The notes under the pieces were generated by a model. That model had not been told where the DNA came from, did no database searches, and saw only the letters and a program-made list of their open reading frames with translations. The position numbers and the translations under genes were made by a program. A stretch of 64,000 nt of DNA from Micromussa lordhowensis (lineage: Eukaryota; Cnidaria; Anthozoa; Scleractinia; Lobophylliidae), in contig OZ026606.1 in the NCBI GenBank assembly GCA_964020085.1, positions 23,955,073 to 24,019,072 of the forward strand, written 5' to 3'. Below are positions 47,319-58,387 of the stretch, one piece after another; position 1 is the stretch's first letter; every line of letters starts with the position of its first letter.

Positions 47319-47545
47319 GGAATTTTTTTTCCGAGTCTACATTTCTCCTAATATTTAATATCGTCGTTGTTGTTGTTTCATCTTGAACATACTCACTTTG
47401 GAGGTTGGTTGGCTGCATCTTGATATGCATTAATGTGACAGCGTGATGCTGTTAGTGAGTTTCACATATGCTAGTCAATACTTGGCTGTGTAGCCGCGCG
47501 ATGCGGTTCCAGTCAAGACCCACAAATTGACCCTTGCTCACCATA

Positions 47546-47622
47546 GAGTCTCCAGTAGCTCAGTGGTTAGAGCATCCGACTAGATCACGGAGGGTCGTGG
47601 GTTCAAATCCCATCTGAGACTC
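47546..47622 (+). tRNA. tRNA-like head 3
   Basis: Identical in its boxes and anticodon loop to head 1, on the opposite strand. Confidence 0.4.
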
Positions 47623-48142
47623 GGAATTTTTTTTCCGAGTCTACATTTCTCCTAATATTTAATATCGTCATACAGAAAACAAATAAATAACAGAGATAAC
47701 CAGACTAGAAACTAGGACTTATGCAGGTTGCCGTGTCAAGATACATATTCTCCTTACCGGGTTACTGGTTTAATTTCCGATAAAAGTTTCTAGGAAGAAT
47801 TTAATAATGGATGACAGTTTCCTCTCGATGATCAACATTCCTGATGCTATATTCTCCTGACCCACAAGGATGGCTTTCTACCGAAATTTTGAGGAGAAAT
47901 TGTATGCCGATAGCTCTCCGGGGGAAACTGCAATTACAATGAGACTTAACAAAACTATGACCACCAGCACGATTTAAATTAATTTGAAGAGTATCTGGTA
48001 TTGAATAAATTGACAAATGTATGTTTACTTTAGAAAATAAATTTCAAAGAGAAAAATACGTGTTGACCTCCTAATTGACTTAAATTAACGAAATCTAACA
48101 GTTTTCCAGTGGCTTTCCCCAGCTAGAAAATAATATGCACCT

Positions 48143-48198
48143 AATGACTGGCCCCAAGGGAAACAAAACTCTCTGTTTCCCGAGGGGCCAGTCATTAA
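48143..48198. repeat. 56-bp hairpin
   Basis: TAATGACTGGCCCC and GGGAAACA on the left pair with TGTTTCCC and GGGGCCAGTCATTA on the right around a roughly 9-base loop. Possibly a minimal fold-back element. Confidence 0.7.
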
Positions 48199-49059
48199 GT
48201 GTTTTGTTATACCTCTTGACTCAAAAATAGAAAAACAAGTGCGAAAAGATGATTTGCTTGACGCCTACGGCGGTTGCGCCCGCAGAGCGGCAGTCGAAAC
48301 TGACCTGTCCTACCGAAACAACACGATAATAGTCTTTTTCTTCGCAGTTAACAGAAAATCAAGACAACAATAAAGTTGCTTTGGCTTCTTCTAATGCTTA
48401 ACTCGAGAAATACGGGTTTGATTTGACGAGGAACAGCAAATTTGTTGTAAATGACACAACTATTTTCCTACCTGGCGACAGCGATTGAAGAGCGAGTTGC
48501 CGAACGCGGGCGACCCATTTTTGGTGCCAAATTAAAAGCTTGAAGTCATAAAATGTTCAAATTTTCCCTTTTGTTAATCTGATATGTTTTTGCTTTCTTG
48601 AATAACGACGCCTTCTCTAGTACGCGAAAAACGTTGCCCGACTTCAATGTCATGAATGACATCAGACCGACTGGCACACGAATTTGCCGCGGTTTTAAGG
48701 TGCACGACCTGATCACGTGCGTGTCGAAAGTCCAAGTTGTTTTGACACGTGACAATCCAATCGGAAAACGTATTTGAGTTGGAAGGTATATAAACATTAA
48801 TTTGATGTGCTGTTGCTGATTAAAAACCCTCGCTCGACAGAAAAGTTATTGTTTTTTCAACCAGTAGCTACCAGTCAAGAACGAAACCAAAGCCACTCGT
48901 GGTCTGGCCTGCGTGCTTTTTCCGCGCTTAGCACCGGTTACAACCTGAGTTGCTGTGCCGCGTTTTGATTAGTTATTGTATTAACGTTTGTCGTGGTCAA
49001 ATAACCTTACTTTGATTTTGGTTTTACAACAGTCGTTCAATAAACCGTCGCTTTATAAA

Positions 49060-49130
49060 TGCATGCATGCATTCATTCATTCACTCATTCGTTCGTTTGC
49101 CGTCTTTCATTCAGTTGTTCGTTCAATCTT
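49060..49130. repeat. tetranucleotide simple repeat (CATG/CATT/CGTT type)
   Basis: ATGCATGCATGCATTCATTC followed by degenerate CATT, CGTT and AGTTGTTC units. Confidence 0.75.
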
Positions 49131-50780
49131 GCATGATTTTACTTTAATGAATGTGCTAGGAAAATAATGGTAGAGAAACTTGTCAACAGGTTCACAATAG
49201 TTTAATTGTGCATGGAATTAATAGCAATAGGTTTCAAACAGTTTCTTTTCTAGACTGAAAATGTCTCCAGTTACTTGAACAAAGAAAACTTAATAGATGA
49301 ATGAACATACTACTGTAGAACACAAATAAAACCATTAACGAAGATTTGGCCAACGAGCAGGTGATTAAAGTTGTAAAACTAATTGGTACTTTCAACTATT
49401 CTCGCCTTTGATTAGACATCTTTATTTTACAGGCCCGCGAAAAATCTTACCGGCAAAATATGACTGAAAAAGCGGCTTTTAAACTACGATTCGTATATAA
49501 ATAACGCGGTTAAAAGTTTGCATAAAAAAATGTAACAAAACCTTCACTAAAGTCATAGCACTTTCTCATAAACACCAACTCAATTTTCTACCCATGGGGC
49601 AATCTACAAGTTTTAAATTTACCATGTACATAAGTACGGAAAAAAAGAGTTTTGAGAAAAAAAGGTACAGAATGCAAGTGATATAATTTGCTGGCTTTTA
49701 AGTTCCAGACTGTGTTTAACAACCGCGTTGATCAATCTGATTTAACATTTTAATTTTGTGATATTATAAGACGAAAACACTATTGAACAAAACACTGAGT
49801 TGATTATACCGCAGTCTTCAGGATTGGCGTCTCGCAGAGCTGTAAGTGGTTTGAAAAGTATAATGGCATCGTGAAGCTAGCATCGTACACGACGACAACA
49901 CGGCATCGTTCAATTTAGTGTTTACTGAAAAAGTTCGCGAAGTAGGAGCTCCCTAGCAAGATAAGGTAAGTGCGAGTAAACAGTTCAATGAAATAGTACT
50001 AATGCTGGTAAAATGTTAACTGGGGTTTCTTGAACGTGAACGAGTGGTTGATTTGTTGAACTGTTCAGAAATTGACGCGTCCATCGTTTGATCTTCAAGT
50101 GAGTAAAAATTGGCATCATTATATTTGACTTTCCATCACCACTAACATATTTATATATATTGCGTTTAGCCAAATTTTACCACCGGAAAACAAAAATATG
50201 TCATTCATATTTCTAGTCTGGAGAAACATATAAACAAATAAACATTTGTCAAGTGGCAAAAGCAACACAGCCAGATAAAATCCAACATAAATTCAAGTAA
50301 AAATATTTGCGCTTTAATTAAGAAGTTGAAATATCACCTGCAGTAAACTGTTTAAATAACGAGTATCTACACAGCGGTCTATAAACGCGAGGGAAAATTT
50401 GCTGTGTATCAAAACAACAGAACTTATAACCCTTCAACTGAGCGTCGGAGACGAAATACCGATTTACCGACTACGTAAAAGATATTTGGAAAAATCTAGT
50501 CTCTCGAAGATTTATCTTGTTCAAGAGATATTTTCAATTGTCTCCGACAAACGCGAGTTATATTATTTAAAAACAAATTGCGATTTAGATCTAGAATTAA
50601 GGGGAGGGATACAAAGTGCAATACAAAGAGAGAATAATCAACAATACAAGTTTACAATTGGACTTCTCCAAGTTGATCAGTAAAATATGCCATTTCCACA
50701 AGTTTTCCATCAATTTCGACCTCTAATTCTGCGTCTAATGTGGATTTCACTGGACGTTGGTTGTTGGACAAAACTCGATA

Positions 50781-51152
50781 GGGACCTTAAGCAACGACGA
50801 CGGCGACGCCAAGGACGACGCCTAGAAAAAAACTGAAATGAATTTATATTTTACCGTCGAATTTCGCACATGCCTAGATCTGTTCAGTACGTCTATCGGT
50901 CTCAGAACTTGCTCAAGCTTAATACGCAATGCCAGCGTACAATTCCAAAAGAAAATATGAAAAATAAGCCGCCGTCGCTCACGTTCTCTAAAATACCCAG
51001 AACTTGGTCATTTCACACTGTCGTTTTACAGAGGACGGCTATGAAATGTACCAAGAATTATAACGCACGTGCGCAGCTATTGTTCTGCTCATTAAACCGT
51101 TTGTTTTGTGGCGTTCTCGTTGCCGTTGCCGTCGTGGTTTGCTTAAGGTCCC
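50781..51152. mobile_element. TIR MITE with TA target duplication
   Basis: Ends GGGACCTTAAGCAACGACGA and its inverted copy, with TA on both sides (50779-50780 and 51153-51154). About 40 bases of imperfect inverted repeat including GACGGCGACG. The TA target suggests a Tc1/mariner relative. Ends 315 bp before the start codon of the next gene. Confidence 0.75.
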
Positions 51153-51467
51153 TATTATTGTTTTTCTATTGCAGTGTACCATATTAAAACAAAGTACCAG
51201 GACGAGAAAAAAACTGATCCCGACAGAAATCGCAGCAATTGAGAAAACCAGCACTTGAAGTGACTTCAAAAGCAAGGAAGCGTTGATTTTCATAGCGCCC
51301 CCGGACAAAAACGTCAGTCATAGGCAACGTAACCAATGAAATTTACACAAACAACTACTTTTGCAGAAATTCAGTGAGGTGGTACTGTAAGCAGTGAGAG
51401 GTACAACAGACCGAGTATCAGCTTCTACGAAAATTACGTTTAAAGTATACTTTCAAAAACCAGGGAA

Positions 51468-52526
51468 ATGCGGGATAAAAGCATTCTGCCCCATTTGAGT
51501 GAGAGGAGAAATAGCAACAGGAAGTCTTCCTTGCCACTCAAAGTACTTGACTCAATCCCAGAAATGGAAGATGGATCTCCAAGTGAAGATAACATTTCAG
51601 GAGCATGCGGTAATCTACACTTGAAGGATTACGATAAAGAGGAATTCAAATACAGTGAGGCCGAGAAGAAATGGAGAAACGTTCCAACTGATATAAATCT
51701 TCCAAAGTTAGACAACAAATCCAGTACGGCTCCTGGTTTAAATCATGGAATTCGTTCTCCCAACACGAGCAGCTTCTTGAACATTGCAAATATGAGTCTC
51801 ACTCCACGTGGAAACAACGACAAATCTAAACGGGAAAGCGAAATCAAATGTGCAAATTATCTCCTCTTTGAACCAGTCATTGCGGATCAGGTGTCGGGTG
51901 GAACTAACTTACCACGGTACGCTTTCCGGTCATCTCTGGAAAGAGTACCCGAAACTGATGGAGAGAGACTGCTAAGCGCGCGCTCAAAGACGAAATCAAA
52001 TAGCGCGGAGAAGACGACACGCGTTTCTACCAAGAAAGAAGAGAATAAACAGGTGCGCAGTCTGAAAAGTGTCGATCTCTTCGACCAGCAACGACAACAG
52101 CTAGCTCGTAAGGGCCCGCAGATCAGGGTTTGGTTTTCGTACAAACAAAAGCATAATCGTCCTAACACGCCCGATAGTTTGACGAAGAGGCTGGTACACG
52201 ACTCGCCTGGAAAATCACGACAGGTGGAGCTAAATGAAGAATTGGCGTTTCCGAGAATTGTTCTGTATCAGTGGGAAGTCCACGAGGAAAAACCCAAGTT
52301 TATCAAAGTTCCTCGCCATCTCAAACAACAAATGAAGTTACCCAAGCTGCACAGGATCCCTACAGCATTACAGGAAGACCAGCCTAATGAAGACGGCAAT
52401 AACGATGACCTTCCAGATCATTATGTGAGGTGTGAGAGCCCTTTGCCAAAACTCCCACAGGCTCCGCCACCGACGCCACTGTGTCAAAAGCGGCCATCTG
52501 GTTCCACATGGAATGTTTCAAGTTAG
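51468..52526 (+). CDS. orphan disordered protein (352 aa)
   Basis: Open single-exon ORF from ATG at 51468 to TAG at 52524-52526. An acceptor-like TACTTTTGCAG ends near 51366, so a 5' non-coding exon is possible. No family recognised. Basic and Ser-rich, with LPKL motifs (INLPKL, MKLPKL, PLPKL). It also has a more hydrophobic block near residues 215-285 (QIRVWFSYKQKH, FPRIVLYQWEVHEEKPKFIK) that may be the only folded or conserved part, and a Pro-rich C-terminus (PQAPPPTP). Confidence 0.65.
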   Translation: MRDKSILPHLSERRNSNRKSSLPLKVLDSIPEMEDGSPSEDNISGACGNLHLKDYDKEEFKYSEAEKKWRNVPTDINLPKLDNKSSTAPGLNHGIRSPNTSSFLNIANMSLTPRGNNDKSKRESEIKCANYLLFEPVIADQVSGGTNLPRYAFRSSLERVPETDGERLLSARSKTKSNSAEKTTRVSTKKEENKQVRSLKSVDLFDQQRQQLARKGPQIRVWFSYKQKHNRPNTPDSLTKRLVHDSPGKSRQVELNEELAFPRIVLYQWEVHEEKPKFIKVPRHLKQQMKLPKLHRIPTALQEDQPNEDGNNDDLPDHYVRCESPLPKLPQAPPPTPLCQKRPSGSTWNVSS

Positions 52527-52891
52527 AGATGGCGCACGCAAAGTTAAATTAATTGAAAGTTTACAAACGTGTGTTCTTGACTTTTTAACCAGGTTTTGCG
52601 AGGTTCTTTTTTACTACTTTTCACCTACAAGATGGTTGAACCAATACTGAACACAAAAGAAATACTAAAAGCCATAAACAAAGACAAAATGTTATTAGCC
52701 ACCTAATATTGAAAGACAGACATAACTTGATTGCTGTTTTTATCAGAACACTGCATTTATCGGCGTTATTAATCAGCTGTTGATCAACAGTGTCTGAGGA
52801 CATTTGGATAATAGAGAGGGTATATGTATTTGTGTGTCTGATAAAGTAATATATTTTTAGTGATTAGTGCATCGTGTGTGTATATTTAAAA

Positions 52892-53040
52892 AATTGACAT
52901 CAGTTTTACATGCATCTGTTCTGTTACTGATCATGAATTCTGTCATAACATTGTCTTAGTAGCAGACTACTTTGACAATGTTATGATGAAATTAATTATC
53001 AATAACAAAACACAAGACGCACGAAAAACTGATGTCAATT
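52892..53040. repeat. inverted-repeat element (about 149 bp)
   Basis: The outer arms AATTGACATCAGTTTT and its complement, and the inner CATAACATTGTC and its complement, face each other. Non-coding, probably a small MITE downstream of the preceding gene. Confidence 0.65.
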
Positions 53041-53880
53041 TGTTTTTTACAATAACAAATTACAATCACTCTCGCTTGTTGATGCATCGCATCAATTATA
53101 AATTCATGTGACTGTCCACTTATTGACAATGAAAATTAGCCAATGAGCATGCAAGAATTTCTGAAGTTATCGTAAAAATAACTATATCACTATCAATGAA
53201 AACTTATTTTCACAAACAATAACTGCTGGTGGAACCAAAATGCTGCATTCAGTTATCAAGCAGGCTCATTTTAATAATAGTTTAAAATTGAATCTAGTCT
53301 CTTGGTGGAAAAATGAGCAAAACAAAAGAAAAAGAGAAATCAATAACTTGAAAACAAGGTCTGTCATATGATATCAGTATTTGAAATATGTCTAACAGGG
53401 AATCGCATTTTATGATTTATATTTATCCCCTGAAAATGTGTGTATACCATAAAAGAGTTCTCAATCATGATCAAAAGCAAAGATGTCAGCGATGTCGCAT
53501 ATTGTTATTCATGTCATGCGTAGATCCAGGACTTTTTCAAGGGGGATTGCTGGTATCTTAGGATTGCACAATAAACCAATATACCCTCAAAATGTGGTAA
53601 TTTAAGAACTCAAACCTCATTGAAAACTGTTGCACCAGAAATACTAGCAATGCCACAAAGTAGAAATAACAATGAGGTACCTGTCCAGATAGTTTGCCAG
53701 TATTTCCTCCATAATGTTCACAATACAATTTTTTTCATTCTTTTTTACTTTTTGCTTCTCCAGAGGGGGTGGCTAGCCACCAATCCACCCCATCCCCCAA
53801 ATCTACCCCTTAATGAGCCAACCAGAGACCTATTGGCGGGCGAACAAAGAATTATTTTCTTTTTAAAACTTTTTGTACAT

Positions 53881-54365
53881 TTAACCCATTGACTCCCACG
53901 CCACCCATAACCAGCTGTGACGAGCATTGGCCTTTGTTCCACTTCTGACGTCATCACCTTTGACCAAAGTTGGCATCATCTATAGTCAAGTTTTGCAGGA
54001 GGAAAAGATCTTTTCAGTGATACCCAGATCAGAGTGATCGGCTCAATGAAGATTGAGATATGCACGAAAATGCTCAAAAATTTGAGTGAAAAACACAGAG
54101 CAAAATTTCCTGCGTAGTTAAATTGCCCATCTCAACAACGGGTGCTTTCTCAGAAGCAAGCCCAGTAGAAGGTCAATCCGTAAAAAGAAAATGTAAAAAA
54201 AAAACGAAAAGCCCAAATTGTCGCAAAACGCGGTGCTAGTGGAAAGAAAGGCATGCTGCAAATCATGTTACAAATGCCTTGTTGAGTAGATTGGAGCTAA
54301 TTTAGCTCATATCCAGGCTGAAAATCTCCGTTTTTGGCAAAAAGCTCCGGGAGTCAATGAGTTAA
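53881..54365. mobile_element. TTAA-flanked MITE (piggyBac-like)
   Basis: TTAA on both sides, with termini CCCATTGACTCCC and the inverted GGGAGTCAATGAG. The TTAA target and CCC start are typical of piggyBac-type elements. No transposase. A diverged inverted copy hosts the two insertions at 12.4-14.2 kb. Confidence 0.75.
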
Positions 54366-54830
54366 AGAACAAATGATAACAATGTTTGTAAAGGGATATC
54401 TTCCCGAAAAGTATTTAGAATGAAATGCTCGATATCTAGTGCTTATATCGCACCCACAGTATTGGCTCACCGGTCCTTACCGCATCAGTCGACACGGTAA
54501 CAAAACAAACTATGGATTTCGCAAATTTTCCGTGGAATTTCACGGGGTCTCGAGTCTCGTTTTTTATAGCAGTTACATGTATGTGCGTCTCGCAGTTTCG
54601 ATTTTTTAAAAACTGAAAAAGTCACTATATTCCTCAAAAGAAAAAAAACAGCTCGAGAAAGCTACGGTTAAACAGAACAAGAAATTATTTTACATACCTC
54701 GGACACTGAGGAGAAATCCCGTTTTCCCAGAAAAGCACATAATGCAATATCAAGCAGGCGTCCCATGCGTGTCAGAGGAAAGCTGGAACCAAGCGTTTCC
54801 CATCATTCTAATCGCGATTGGATGACAAAA

Positions 54831-56876
54831 TGGCGACAAGTTTGGAGAATGCAAACCCTACCATTTTCCAACAGAAAAAAGAGCGAGATGTTCTCCCCGA
54901 AGAAGAAGATGAGGAGGTAGTAGACAAGATCGATGAAAGAGAAGTATTTGATATCCTTTACCATAAAATCGCTTCAATTTAATGGTGATCTCATTCACGA
55001 TAATTAGGGTCATAATTTCCGTACATAATCTTACTGAAACTTGTCCAAACTGTCGCTCAGATTTTTCTCATTTCATTCCTTCCTGGTAGATGAACAACAT
55101 TCTATCTATCTTAATCTGTCTAATAATTATCTCAGGGCAATAGTTTCCCATGTCGTTCCGTATGCAATGCAGTGTGATATGTGTCCAGTGACTGCATTGC
55201 CGAGCTTGATAAGACAGGTGTTGTTGTGTGCCTGGGAATTTGCTGTTTACATGTTCATGTACATGTATAACGGTAGTCCTAGTGGGTGGTACCTACGTCT
55301 GCCCCCTAAGGCTATCCTACTTCTGTGGGTAGTCAATGGTAAATGCTAGACATTGCAAGAAGGTGAGACTTGCTTTTTCTATGCAAGACCGAGACATTTT
55401 GACTTCTTTAAATGCAAGACCGAGACTTCAAAGTGTTAATAAATGCAAGCTCAAGACCTTCACGACTTAAGGTCTCTAAGACATTCAGACACCATTTATA
55501 TATAAAGAAATAAACAAACAAGCAAACAAATCAGAACTTTTAGACTTTCTTAGTCTTCCAAAAAATTGAGACTGTGAGACAGCTTTGCGAAAAAATCAAG
55601 ACTGTGAGATACACAGAAATGCTAAAAAAAAAAAAAACAAGGCTGTGAGATACACAGAAATGCTAAAAAGAAACAAGGCTGTGAGACCAGTGAAATTTGA
55701 TGAACATTTTGAGACTCATGGTTTTTGAAGGACCATTAATTTGCCACCCCTAGCTATTGTCGCAGGTTGATCACTACTCCCTTTTCTTGTACAGAATTGT
55801 GTTTGACAAACTGAACTGACAGCTTAGTACTAAGCAGACAGTAGTTAGGGTCTTTGGGTGTCTGTTTACTACAGGTGTTGCTGTCCTTAAAAGCATTAAA
55901 AAGTGCTGTCCACCCATTGTGAGCTTGCATTGCTAAATGAAATGAATGATTGAAATGAATGAATGAAAGACTTTGTGTCAATGGTATTTAGCTTAAAAAA
56001 AAAAACTATTTGGGAACACTATTTACACAATGATTTATAGACAAGTAAATTGTAGTTTTCTTTAACTAGTGAACATTTGATTCGTTCCATCAATGATCCC
56101 GAGCACCCTCTCACACTGGAACAGTTGAATGTTGTGGAGCAGTCATTAGTGAAAGTGGATGACACAAACAGTTACGTTAAAGTCCAGTTCACACCAACAA
56201 TTCCTCATTGCAGTATGGCAACCCTCATTGGATTAGCGATACGAGTGCAGCTTCTAAGGTCACTGCCTGATAGATTCAAGGTATTTTAATTCTATCTCAG
56301 TTCATTCTTGTTGGAAGGATTTTAAGATTTTTTTTATATAATTACTAAGTTTAATTACCAGGCACTGTTTGGGAGAAGTCTCATGCTCTTCCCCTTTATG
56401 ACCAGACATCAAAGATAATCGTTATTCAACCCCGGGTTAATACAGTGTGAGGTCAAGAAGGCTGGATATTGGCCGAGTTCTTTTTTTGTGTGTTTATGGG
56501 CCTAGACGGAGTCAAGGTCCATAAACACGCAAAGAAAGAATGAGGCCAATATCAAGCCATCTTGACCGAACAAGCTTGGTCAATAAAGGATTTATTATAT
56601 GGCTTTTGGGGAAATTTTTCTTGCGGAACAAGGTGGGTTGTCCCGAGCGGCAAGATAACTCCATCTTGCCTGCTCAGGTACATGTAGCCAATCACAGCGC
56701 AGGATTTGATTCATCTTGCCCGCTCACAGAGCTAGCCGTATAATAAATATATCTTATTAGACGTTTTGGTGTGTAGTATCGCTGTATATTTTTACGAGTG
56801 GTGCGGTATTTTGACGAGCCCGTAGGGCAAGTCAAAATACAAACAACTCGTAAAAATATACAGCGATACTACACAC

Positions 56877-56908
<32 letters not shown>

Positions 56909-58387
56909 GATTTCTTTTCCCAAAATTCTGACTTGCCAAGGTTTTGAACTTCACGCGGCCGGGAGGAATGAGACGAGTACAAATATCTGTTATTTGTACC
57001 CGTTTCACGCGTTTTTTGTACTCCAGGAAGCAGAGTTGGATAATAAATACATGTACTGTACATAATATATGTCATATTGACCGTTTGTGTATCTCCTACT
57101 ACATAGATTGAAAGTTAATGTTCTCTAATGTATTGATATAAAAAATAATATATTTTTTTGTTTTATTTTTCACAGGTTGACATCAGCATAACACCTGGCA
57201 CTCATGCTTCAGAAGATGCAGGTAACCATAGTACAATCATGTTTCCGTGTTCAGTTCTTTTCTTTCTGAACGACATCCTCTCTTGTTTAAATGCAGTTTT
57301 GCTGCAAGTCTCCTACAGGTACAGAAAATGAGACTCTTCTTGTGATCAATTAGTGTGGGATGCACAGTAACTCTCGATCTTACTAGTGGTCCACACAGAT
57401 TCAGTCTTGACTGTGGTCTTGTTTGTTTATTTGGATCGATTTCAAGGTAGACAAGACATCTTGCTCTAATGGGTGGGATGGGTAGGTCTAGGCTACAATG
57501 TTTCCGACATGACAGATTACTACACATGACCTGGAGGTGTCATGTTTATTTTATTTCAGTAAAGAATGTTATGGATAGTAAAGAATATAATTTAGTCTGC
57601 CTTTTCAGTCATGCTATTTCACTTCTGCTTTGATTTGCAGTGTGTTAGTTTTGTTCAGCATTAAGTTGGTTTTGTTTTGCTGTGATTGATGTTATGTTGC
57701 CATTAGTTGGTTTTGTGCTACCTTGAGTTTTGTTTTTTGCTGTGATACCCATGGGTAAATTATACAAAAACACTTGCTTAAGACATTTCTCTTTATGCAG
57801 TAATGGTAATCACAACATATCACTTTGAAGTATTAGATCTGATACTTGAACAGATTTCTAGTGATAGTTAAACTCATCACAATAGATAAGCTTGGGGAAT
57901 GGTGCCTGAAAACAGGAAGGTGGGGCCACGAGCCACTCCTAGCCAAATGCGAAGGGTATCCATGACAACCCTGTGAGCGGCAACCACCAGGCACCGTCAC
58001 ACTGTTAGAACAGTGGAAACAAAGATACTTACCTAATACTTACCATGCCAAGAGGGAGGGGCGGGCCAGGAATAAACTCAGCGAACTATCCCGTAGTGAA
58101 AGCAAACGCAGAATGACTTGACATCCGAAGCCGAACTGTAAACCACGCTCGGACCCCTGCGTAGATCCCCAGGCCACCCCGCACCAAAGCCCAGGGAGCA
58201 ACCGCTGGCTAGCATTGTTTCGCATTTAACTTAGCCTAAATTACATTTAGCCACATTAACTGAATTACTGACATCTGCTTCTTCCACAGTAAACAAGCAG
58301 TTGGCCGATAAAGAAAGAGTAGCTGCCGCTTTGGAAAACACCCATTTGTTAGAAGTTGTGAACCAGTGCCTTGCAGTTCATCACTAA
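54831..58387 (+). CDS. CIAO2B: CIAO2B (MIP18/FAM96B), cytosolic iron-sulfur assembly component, 4 exons
   Basis: Exons 54831-54951, 56075-56280, 57176-57221 and 58290-58387 give 156 residues, close to the family length of about 160. CIAO2B acts in the CIA targeting complex with CIAO1 and MMS19, handing iron-sulfur clusters to cytosolic and nuclear proteins. Family landmarks are LENANP near the N-terminus, [36 protein letters not shown] (the conserved Cys at residue 86), [20 protein letters not shown] and [15 protein letters not shown]. The N-terminal 40 residues are acidic and less conserved. Intron 1 is AT-AC, introns 2 and 3 are GT-AG. AATAAA lies at 58459-58464. CIAO2B was chosen over CIAO2A because of the LENANP start and the short N-terminus. 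Confidence 0.95.
55378..55715 (+). repeat. degenerate tandem repeats in CIAO2B intron 1
   Basis: ATGCAAGACCGAGAC recurs at about 55380 and 55410. Then AAGGCTGTGAGATACACAGA plus AATGCTAAAA units recur about three times around 55560-55700. Confidence 0.65.
55930..55972 (+). repeat. AATG-type tail of a retroelement fragment
   Basis: AAATGAAATGAATGATTGAA followed by ATGAATGAAT. It resembles the LINE tail at about 7960 and may mark a short 3' fragment starting near 55755. Confidence 0.45.
56451..56567. repeat. inverted repeat in CIAO2B intron 2
   Basis: GGTCAAGAAGGCTGGATATT and GTGTTTATGGGCC pair with their imperfect complements around TAGACGGAGTC. Fold-back element or part of a larger repeat that includes the next hairpin. 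Confidence 0.65.
56753..56892. repeat. 140-bp hairpin in CIAO2B intron 2
   Basis: Arms of 46 bases are perfect (CTTATTAGACGTTTTGGTGT onward to TTTACGAG). Pairing then resumes as GTATTTTGAC/GTCAAAATAC near the centre GAGCCCGTAGGGC. Non-coding. Confidence 0.85.
57880..58220. repeat. GC-richer block in CIAO2B intron 3, unidentified repeat
   Basis: Clearly richer in G and C than its surroundings. On the minus strand it contains GGTAAGTAT twice in 20 bases (58027-58046). No ORF of substance and no known RNA family recognised. Confidence 0.4.

Larger units (their letters stand above)
46871..47668. mobile_element. inverted composite of tRNA-like SINE units with 12-bp target duplication
   Basis: The 12-mer CATACAGAAAAC flanks the block at 46859-46870 and 47669-47680. 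Inside, 46871-47232 and about 47310-47668 are inverted copies of each other (arms about 360 bp), around a central tRNA-like head. Each unit has a tRNA-like head, a hairpin (GACTCGGAA, T run, TTCCGAGTC), a tail TCTCCTAATATTTAATATCG, GTT repeats, and a roughly 190-bp spacer. Three heads are present: one minus, two plus. The long duplication points to a single retrotransposition-like insertion. Confidence 0.8.
47681..50780. other. intergenic, no gene supported
   Basis: Contains the hairpin at 48143-48198 and CATT-type simple repeats at about 49060-49130. The 94-codon ORF at 50399-50683 has no recognised domain. Confidence 0.35.
54952..56074 (+). other. U12-type AT-AC intron (CIAO2B intron 1)
   Basis: The 5' splice site reads ATATCCTTT, the exact minor-spliceosome consensus. 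Near the 3' end TTCTTTAAC (56059-56067) matches the U12 branch site, and the intron ends in AC at 56073-56074, seven bases after it. Splicing there joins VFD directly to LIRSIND in frame. The nearest GT-AG alternative (GT at 54945, AG at 56069) puts a TGA in frame. Confidence 0.9.

Noticed and set aside
46940..47622. Three tRNA-like sequences as functional tRNA genes
   Set aside because: Acceptor pairing and spacing are off, the anticodon stem has a mismatch, and all sit in a mobile composite. Kept only as tRNA-like heads.
50399..50683. 94-codon plus-strand ORF
   Set aside because: No recognisable domain, no splice context, and AT-rich codon use like the surrounding non-coding DNA.
54945..56069. 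GT-AG alternative for CIAO2B intron 1
   Set aside because: It would delete the conserved VFD segment and create an in-frame TGA.
58027..58046. U1 snRNA 5' end (ATACTTACC, twice)
   Set aside because: The sequence after it does not match U1 stem-loops. Not a U1 gene or simple pseudogene.
58040..58225. Minus-strand 61-codon ORF in CIAO2B intron 3
   Set aside because: Lies in the GC-richer repeat block and has no protein features.
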